From Eubacteriaceae bacterium UBA7485 (lineage in GTDB: Bacteria; Bacillota; Clostridia; Eubacteriales; Eubacteriaceae), in the NCBI GenBank assembly GCA_002478485.1, contig DLOL01000049.1:1-5509 (forward strand): a stretch of DNA of 5,509 nt, given 5' to 3'. Within the stretch, counting starts at the first letter, position 1. Every line of letters starts with the position of its first letter. The notes beneath the pieces are model-generated. The model saw nothing but the letters and a program-made list of their open reading frames with translations, was not told the origin of the DNA and did no database searches. Shown here piece by piece: positions 1 through 5,509 of this stretch. The position numbers and the translations under genes are program-made.

Positions 1-1
1 A

Positions 2-421
2 GACGGGATTCCCGTTACTTTGATTACGGACAACATGGCCGGCTTTATGATGAAGCAGGGAAAGATCGACAAGATCATTACGGGAGCGGACCGGATTGCG
101 GCAAACGGAGACACCGCGAACAAGATCGGCACCTACTCCCTCTCCATCCTCGCAAAGTACCACAAAATCCCGATGTACATCGCAGCTCCCACCTCCACGA
201 TCGACATGCAGACGCCGGACGGCGCGCACATCCCGATTGAAGAGCGCGACCATGATGAAGTCTTCTCGTTCGGCGGCGTGAGAACCGCGCCGCACGGCAT
301 CGAGGCGGAAAATCCCGCCTTCGACGTGACCGACCACGAGAACATCACGGCGATCATCACCGAAAAAGGCGTGATCTTCCCGCCTTTTGAAGAGAACCTG
401 AAAAAGATCATGAAAGACTGA
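2..421 (+). CDS. mtnA: S-methyl-5-thioribose-1-phosphate isomerase, C-terminal part (5' end outside window)
   Basis: This cytoplasmic enzyme of the methionine salvage pathway converts 5-methylthioribose-1-phosphate (an aldose) to 5-methylthioribulose-1-phosphate. About 139 C-terminal residues of a protein usually near 345 are present; the frame is open at the left edge, so the start is not here. The family signatures are clear: TLITDNMAG near the edge, then [10 protein letters not shown] followed by [17 protein letters not shown], the segment that in eIF2B-like isomerases carries the conserved acidic active-site residue. Next come AAPTSTID, the IPIEER segment, NPAFDVT and the terminal [11 protein letters not shown]. 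The reading frame is intact to its TGA stop and is followed at once by a terminator, so this is the last gene of its transcription unit. The related ribose-1,5-bisphosphate isomerase or an eIF2B-like protein is less likely, given AAPTSTID with IPIEER and the bacterial context. Confidence 0.95.
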   Translation, partial: DGIPVTLITDNMAGFMMKQGKIDKIITGADRIAANGDTANKIGTYSLSILAKYHKIPMYIAAPTSTIDMQTPDGAHIPIEERDHDEVFSFGGVRTAPHGIEAENPAFDVTDHENITAIITEKGVIFPPFEENLKKIMKD

Positions 422-426
422 AAATG

Positions 427-467
427 AAAAGGAAGGCAGATCCCGCGGGACACTGCCTTCCTTTTTT
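427..467 (+). terminator. Intrinsic terminator after mtnA
   Basis: A 13-bp perfect stem (427-439 pairing with 453-465, core GGAAGGCAG/CTGCCTTCC) lies 5 nt after the mtnA stop and ends in a T run to 467. The loop contains a second small palindrome, TCCCGCGGGA (441-450). The A-rich left flank gives a T-rich tail on the opposite strand too, so it may also act as a backup terminator for the convergent gene. Confidence 0.9.
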
Positions 468-494
468 CTGTTTGATGCATCACTTTTTTATGCC

Positions 495-535
495 GGCAAA
501 ACAAAAGACTCCCGTCCGGCTTCGGACCTGGAGTC
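495..535 (-). terminator. Intrinsic terminator of the convergent membrane-protein gene
   Basis: Read on the minus strand, GACTCC and GGAGTC arms (530-535 and 507-512) enclose an inner GTCCG/CGGAC stem (523-527 and 514-518) with a 4-nt loop. TTTTGTTTTG follows (506-497). It begins 17 nt past the stop of the gene at 552-1322, as expected for its transcript end. Confidence 0.85.
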
Positions 536-551
536 CTGACAAGGCGTCTTC

Positions 552-1322
552 TTAGAGGTTTCCATGGTAACCGTAGTTCTGGCCCGGACGCTGTCTTTGC
601 GATCCGCTGGAAGGAGCGGACGGGCTGTACTCATCCCCGCTGTGTTCCGGGGTCTTTGACTGTCCGGACGAGCTGTTCGCAGTGCTGTTCTCCGCGCCTG
701 CGCGCGTGAGCGTGATGTTGAATAAGTTCAGGTAGGACGGATCCATATCATCGATGGTCAGCTTGTCGTCTCCGTCCAGGGTGTAGCGGAATGTGATCGT
801 CCGGTCATCCCCCTGAATGTCTCCTCCGTAGCCGAGGAAGTCGTTGATGGCCTGGTCTGTCTTGACCGTGATCTCGTCATCCGTGCTGCTGTAGCTCCCT
901 CTCAGGTTCATCGATCCGATCTGGTAGGGTGCTTCCAGATAGATGGCCGCCTCACCGTTGTCCCGGAAGGTGACCTGGACCTGAGCCTTCACAAACGCGA
1001 CTCTCACTTCGCCCGCCCAGGTTCCGATCAGCGGGTTGACCGGCTCTTCCGCGGCCGCCTCCTGCGAATCTCTGAAAACCTTGAAGAGGAGGTAGGAGCT
1101 GTAGATGAGCACGCCGATGAGCAGGACAGAGGCAATGATCAGGCCGTAGGGCCTTTTTTTCTTTTTGGGTCCGTGAGCGGTGTATCCGGACGCGCCTCCT
1201 TTGACGGGAGCCACCTCGAAGACAGGATCGTCCGCATCCCAGGCTCTTTCATCCGCTACCGGCTCACTTTCAAAAACATCTTCGAAATCATCTCTTTCGT
1301 CACGATTTCTTCTGTCTAACAT
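552..1322 (-). CDS. Single-pass membrane protein with extracellular beta-rich domain, function unknown
   Basis: I do not recognise a specific family for these 256 residues. Residues 1-40 are strongly acidic (DERDDFEDVFESE and similar). A basic KKKKR patch at 53-57 leads into one hydrophobic helix at about 59-80 (GLIIASVLLIGVLIYSSYLL). By the positive-inside rule the N-terminus is cytoplasmic and the C-terminal two thirds are outside. Residues 95-207 look like a small beta-barrel or lipocalin-like fold: NPLIGTWAGEV, VTFRDNGEAAIY, GSYSSTDDEITV and ITFRYTLDGDDKLTI resemble the repeated 'GTW...f..dG' pattern of lipocalin-like surface proteins in Clostridia. Residues 210-250 form a Ser/Gly/Gln-rich, probably disordered tail. 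The start is supported by GGAG 5 nt upstream (1328-1331). The gene converges on mtnA, has its own terminator, and is probably chromosomal rather than part of the element. Confidence 0.85.
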   Translation of the reverse strand: MLDRRNRDERDDFEDVFESEPVADERAWDADDPVFEVAPVKGGASGYTAHGPKKKKRPYGLIIASVLLIGVLIYSSYLLFKVFRDSQEAAAEEPVNPLIGTWAGEVRVAFVKAQVQVTFRDNGEAAIYLEAPYQIGSMNLRGSYSSTDDEITVKTDQAINDFLGYGGDIQGDDRTITFRYTLDGDDKLTIDDMDPSYLNLFNITLTRAGAENSTANSSSGQSKTPEHSGDEYSPSAPSSGSQRQRPGQNYGYHGNL

Positions 1323-1366
1323 GGCTTCTCCGTTCTAGGACCTTGCGGCCGAAAGAAATCAAGCCT

Positions 1367-1372
1367 ATTATA
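1367..1372 (-). promoter_or_regulatory. Possible -10 box for the membrane-protein gene
   Basis: TATAAT is perfect on the minus strand about 45 nt upstream of the start codon at 1322. No good -35 lies at 16-18 nt; TTGTAA is present but about 22 nt away. This is therefore only a candidate promoter. The surrounding 1365-1400 stretch is AT-rich, unlike the genes on either side. Confidence 0.4.
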
Positions 1373-1455
1373 CTAGGATTAGTTATATTTTACTTTACAA
1401 GAAAAGCCGCGGCTTAGGGCGGTGCTCGTAAAACAGTAACCTGGGTTTTCTGGAA

Positions 1456-3577
<2,122 letters not shown>

Positions 3578-3645
3578 CGTATCCAGCCTCCTGTCGGGTC
3601 AATCATATCTTTTCATTTATCGTGGTTTCCTACTTGGCAAGCAGT

Positions 3646-3665
3646 GTCTGTGTGGCCACACAGAC
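3646..3665. repeat. Perfect 20-bp palindrome
   Basis: GTCTGTGTGG is followed directly by its reverse complement, with no spacer. The symmetry stops exactly at both ends (T at 3645, G at 3666). With no loop it is better suited to dimeric protein binding than to RNA folding, though it could extrude as a cruciform in single-stranded transfer DNA. Confidence 0.9.
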
Positions 3666-3667
3666 GC

Positions 3668-3704
3668 TTTTTGAGGAATTCGGCGTTGCCGCATTTCTCA
3701 AAAA
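3668..3704. repeat. Long imperfect inverted repeat (17-nt arms, 3-nt loop)
   Basis: Outer arms TTTTTGAG/CTCAAAAA and inner arms CGGC/GCCG are joined by a partly paired middle, giving two mismatches in all. It starts 2 nt after the 20-bp palindrome. There is no T tract after the stem on either strand long enough for a standard terminator. Confidence 0.85.
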
Positions 3705-3774
3705 CTTGTTGGGGAAAGCCCCAAACCCCTGAACGATTTTTTCAAAATCGGCTGCGCTCCTTCGGTGCTTTTCG

Positions 3775-4122
3775 TCACGGAAGTTTTGCGAGGGACGCCA
3801 GAATTTTTCGGATGCCCTCATAGATTTCATCCTGGTTCTTTTTGATTTCCTCAAGGTCCGTTTCGTAAATTCCGCCGCCTTCATTAAGCCGCTTGGCAAT
3901 CTGGTTTTCGCTCGTGGAGATGCGCTGCATTGTCGTAGTCAGTTCACGCAGCTCCGGCATATCGAGATTGATAACAAATCCGTCGATTGCCATTTTGCGG
4001 AGATAGGCGCTCAAATTTTCCGTGCCGATTTGCGCCATCTTCTGTTTTATCAAATCTAGTTCTTTGGCGTTTACGAAGAATTTCACCTGTATCGGACGCT
4101 GGCGGTTTCGGTTATCCGGCAT
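3775..4122 (-). CDS. mobC: MobC-family relaxosome accessory protein
   Basis: MobC proteins bind oriT and help the relaxase melt and nick DNA for conjugative mobilization. The 115 residues fit the family. RQRPIQVKFFVNAKELDLIKQKM (8-29) begins a ribbon-helix-helix-like DNA-binding region, and the hallmark LSAYLRKMAIDGFVI (37-51) follows. The C-terminal MobC motif is at about 70-85 (TSENQIAKRLNEGGGI), with a helical tail to residue 115. AAGG about 7 nt upstream gives a weak ribosome binding site. In related elements the relaxase gene normally follows directly on the same strand; here it is replaced by the hairpin region and the TnpW-like gene. The gene is intact. Its spacing from the upstream GyrI-like gene is 38 nt, consistent with one leftward operon. 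Confidence 0.9.
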   Translation of the reverse strand: MPDNRNRQRPIQVKFFVNAKELDLIKQKMAQIGTENLSAYLRKMAIDGFVINLDMPELRELTTTMQRISTSENQIAKRLNEGGGIYETDLEEIKKNQDEIYEGIRKILASLAKLP

Positions 4123-4160
4123 GAAGTTACCTTTTTTCTGAGTGCCAAAATGGAAGCTAT

Positions 4161-4793
4161 TTATATCTTTTTGATTGGGTGTCTAATCACGGTCCTCCAT
4201 TTCTCTGGAGCAACTTTCCTGGCGTCAGACATATAGATCTCGTGATGAAGTCTATTCTCACAAAAATCATTTACATAGCCGTTCTGCGCTAAATATGTGT
4301 CCATGATGGCAACCGTCGCTGGTTCGTTGTCAAAAGGCCCCAGATGCATGATTTGAACGCACAATCCCTCGTCAATCGCTAAAAATTCCGCTGATGAACA
4401 GTCCAATTTCTTCTTTTTTGCCGCAGTTTCAACCGCCCATTGAAAATCTGCAATTGTAATAAAATCAGGCAGGCGAATAACGGAAATCCAGTTAAATTTA
4501 GATTTGTCGGAGTAGTCTGCGCCGCTTATGCCATCCTGCCACCAAAACCCTTCAAGCGGCGGCACGACATACTCAAAAAAGCCTTCAATTTTGTGATCTG
4601 TTTTATAACTCATCTTTAACGTATAAGACACAGCATACAGTACGCTAATTGCCTGTTGATATGCTCCGCCCTCCTCGTTTGGGTCCCCCTTACCTTTGAC
4701 CGCAACATAATTTGCCGTTGGAACAATTACAATTTCCGGCTTATTTTTGGGCATATAAAATTCTCTGTATTCTTTCTTAAAATCAAACGCCAT
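4161..4793 (-). CDS. GyrI-like (AraC effector-binding) small-molecule-binding protein
   Basis: The 210 residues resemble stand-alone GyrI-like proteins, which share the SHV2 fold of SbmC/GyrI and of the effector domains of BmrR/Rob-type regulators and bind small, often hydrophobic or cationic compounds. Visible marks are FKKEYREFYMPKNKPEIVIVPTANYVAVKGKGDPNE at the start, YAVSYTLKM in the middle, an aromatic FFEYVVPPLEGFWW segment (about 72-85) likely to line the pocket, and LCVQIMHLGPFDNEPATVAIM (about 148-168). There is no helix-turn-helix, so it is not itself a typical repressor. The start has GGAGG 5 nt upstream (4799-4803). The gene is clearly more AT-rich than the recombinase and mobC, which suggests a separate origin as cargo. 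The ligand and role are unknown; drug or toxin sequestration, or enzymatic hydrolysis as shown for some GyrI-like proteins, is possible. Confidence 0.85.
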   Translation of the reverse strand: MAFDFKKEYREFYMPKNKPEIVIVPTANYVAVKGKGDPNEEGGAYQQAISVLYAVSYTLKMSYKTDHKIEGFFEYVVPPLEGFWWQDGISGADYSDKSKFNWISVIRLPDFITIADFQWAVETAAKKKKLDCSSAEFLAIDEGLCVQIMHLGPFDNEPATVAIMDTYLAQNGYVNDFCENRLHHEIYMSDARKVAPEKWRTVIRHPIKKI

Positions 4794-4880
4794 AACTACC
4801 TCCGTAAAATCTCGATTGTTTCATTTATTCTGTACGATTTTTATCCAGACAAGAATAATATTCCTAAACAGAAATTCATT

Positions 4881-5129
4881 TTAAAAATTCAAAGGCTTGT
4901 ACTCAATGACAGCTTTGAGATACGCCTCCGGGTTGCTGTTCAGAATGAGGTCGGCATACGCCAGCGGGTCGTTGTAGATAAGATAGCCAAGCTCTGACCG
5001 CTGATACATATTTTTGGCGGCTTTATCTTCAACAGCGGTGCAGTTAATGGCAATCATGCCGCCATCGCTGAACTTCAACTCCACGCAGCCGCTGTCCATG
5101 TTGAACGCACAGGATAATAGGTTTTTCAT
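4881..5129 (-). CDS. Small conserved element protein, DUF6061-like
   Basis: I take the ATG at 5129, giving 82 residues from MKNLLSCAFNMDSGCVELKFSDG to the end. The segment VEDKAAKNMYQRSELGYLIYNDPLAYADLILNSNPEAYLKAVIEYKPL matches my memory of DUF6061-type proteins found beside mobilization genes in Clostridial elements. The function is unknown. The frame is open 33 codons further upstream to 5228, but that stretch overlaps the promoter at 5172-5200, so the longer form would not be transcribed from it. The ribosome binding site is modest (AGAGG, about 9 nt upstream). It is the first gene of the leftward operon, 87 nt before the GyrI-like gene. No membrane segment or signal peptide is visible; the fold looks like a small soluble alpha/beta protein. 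Confidence 0.8.
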   Translation of the reverse strand: MKNLLSCAFNMDSGCVELKFSDGGMIAINCTAVEDKAAKNMYQRSELGYLIYNDPLAYADLILNSNPEAYLKAVIEYKPLNF

Positions 5130-5140
5130 CTGCCGTACCT

Positions 5141-5154
5141 CTGTTCTAAAACAG
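5141..5154. promoter_or_regulatory. Inverted repeat CTGTT-N4-AACAG in the operon leader
   Basis: It lies between the predicted transcription start (about 5165) and the ribosome binding site of the small DUF6061-like gene. A second short inverted repeat, GTGTAAACAC (5159-5168), lies over the predicted transcription start. Either could be an operator for an element-encoded regulator; no binding protein is identified. Confidence 0.4.
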
Positions 5155-5171
5155 CAATGTGTAAACACGCT

Positions 5172-5200
5172 ATTGTACATGGAGATAGGGCGGTTGTCAA
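5172..5200 (-). promoter_or_regulatory. Sigma-70/SigA-type promoter of the leftward mobilization operon
   Basis: On the minus strand TTGACA (5200-5195) and TACAAT (5177-5172) are separated by exactly 17 nt, which is near-consensus. The predicted start is near 5165, giving a leader of about 36 nt before the ATG at 5129. It should drive the DUF6061-like gene and, by read-through, the GyrI-like gene and mobC, because no terminator is seen between them. Confidence 0.85.
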
Positions 5201-5229
5201 GCGGTTTGCCGGAATTCGTCCCCTGCAAA

Positions 5230-5509
5230 TTGTGACTTTTTTATGAACAAACAGAATCGGGCGGTTTTCAGAGCGCCACGCATACCGTTCATCGAAACGA
5301 CAGCCAATCAAGTTTACGGTTTGACGAGTATTTTTGCGAAGAAGCAAATAGTCACGCTCATTGATATATGGTGTTCACCATAGAGTGATTCGCTCATTCG
5401 TAGCGATTTCGGCACAGAAACGGCAACTATTTCACCCTTTTCATTTCCCTTGCTGGCCCAGTCGTTTTTAAGGGGCTGTTTCAAGAAACGAACAGGCGGC
5501 ATCCAGCCG
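5230..5509. other. About 280 bp at the right edge without a convincing gene
   Basis: Two short minus-strand frames (5314-5502, 62 residues, and 5126-5347, 73 residues) overlap in different frames. Neither has a visible ribosome binding site or a family I recognise. Read together they might be a decayed gene, but this is weak. The stretch also holds TATGGTG-TT-CACCATA (5367-5382) and small inverted repeats at 5391-5405 and 5478-5489. It may be upstream control DNA of the element or material near its right end. Confidence 0.4.
5367..5382. repeat. Near-perfect inverted repeat TATGGTG-TT-CACCATA
   Basis: Two 7-nt arms are separated by 2 nt, which is a size and symmetry common for operators of dimeric repressors. 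It lies about 170 nt upstream of the operon promoter, rather far for direct repression. It might belong to a different promoter beyond the window or be an element structural site. Confidence 0.5.

Larger units (their letters stand above)
3630..3774 (-). other. Hairpin-rich non-coding region next to mobC, candidate origin of transfer (oriT)
   Basis: Four inverted repeats are packed between mobC and the next gene: (1) a perfect 20-bp palindrome at 3646-3665 (arms GTCTGTGTGG/CCACACAGAC); (2) a 17-nt-arm hairpin at 3668-3704 with 15 of 17 pairs and a 3-nt loop at 3685-3687; (3) TTGGGG/CCCCAA at 3709-3714 and 3719-3724; (4) CGATTTT/AAAATCG at 3734-3740 and 3744-3750. No start codon with a ribosome binding site is present. 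MOB-type origins of transfer are typically inverted-repeat-rich and lie beside mobC or the relaxase gene, which is why oriT is the leading reading. Transcription terminators are the alternative, but only repeat 3 is followed by anything T-rich on the minus strand. I cannot point to the nick site. Confidence 0.5.

Noticed and set aside
133..504. 123-codon minus-strand frame antisense to mtnA
   Set aside because: It is a shadow of the mtnA coding frame, crosses the terminator and has no start signals.
3630..3899. 89-codon minus-strand frame running from inside mobC through the hairpins
   Set aside because: It lies out of frame over the mobC 3' end and passes through four inverted repeats. There is no ribosome binding site and no relaxase-like motif, so it is not a relaxase remnant.
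5126..5347. 73-codon minus-strand frame over the operon promoter
   Set aside because: It spans the near-consensus promoter and the start of the DUF6061-like gene in another frame. No family or start signal is evident.
5314..5502. 62-codon minus-strand frame MPPVRFLKQPLKNDWASKG...
   Set aside because: Composition is plausible for a protein, but no ribosome binding site or known family is seen and upstream sequence is cut off. It is described only as part of the unassigned right-edge stretch.

Overview
The window reads as a Clostridia-type (Firmicutes) chromosome, probably a gut commensal lineage, interrupted by an integrated mobile element. The evidence is the gene families present, strong AGGAGG-type ribosome binding sites and a mixed base composition. 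The species cannot be named from this sequence.

Positions 1 to about 1400 look chromosomal. The 3' part of mtnA (methionine salvage) enters from the left on the plus strand and ends at a strong intrinsic terminator. A convergent minus-strand gene, 552-1322, has its own terminator (495-535). It encodes a single-pass membrane protein with an acidic cytoplasmic head and a beta-rich extracellular domain. I do not recognise its specific family.

From somewhere between 1323 and 1470 to the right edge, the window holds one end of a conjugative or mobilizable element with all genes leftward. In transcription order these are: a sigma-70-type promoter (5172-5200); a small DUF6061-like protein; an AT-richer GyrI-like ligand-binding protein that looks like cargo; a MobC relaxosome protein; about 200 bp of hairpin-rich non-coding DNA that is a good oriT candidate; an acidic protein with a TnpW-like C-terminus; and a 545-residue large serine recombinase as the last gene before the chromosome. 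MobC and the hairpin region would assemble the relaxosome for transfer, and the recombinase would excise and integrate the element.

The most notable point is what is missing. The relaxase that usually follows mobC in Tn1549-like and related Clostridial elements is absent. Either this is an internally deleted element that could only be mobilised in trans, or the relaxase lies outside the window. The right end of the element is not identified. The last roughly 280 bp carry no convincing gene, only a promoter, several inverted repeats and weak open frames.
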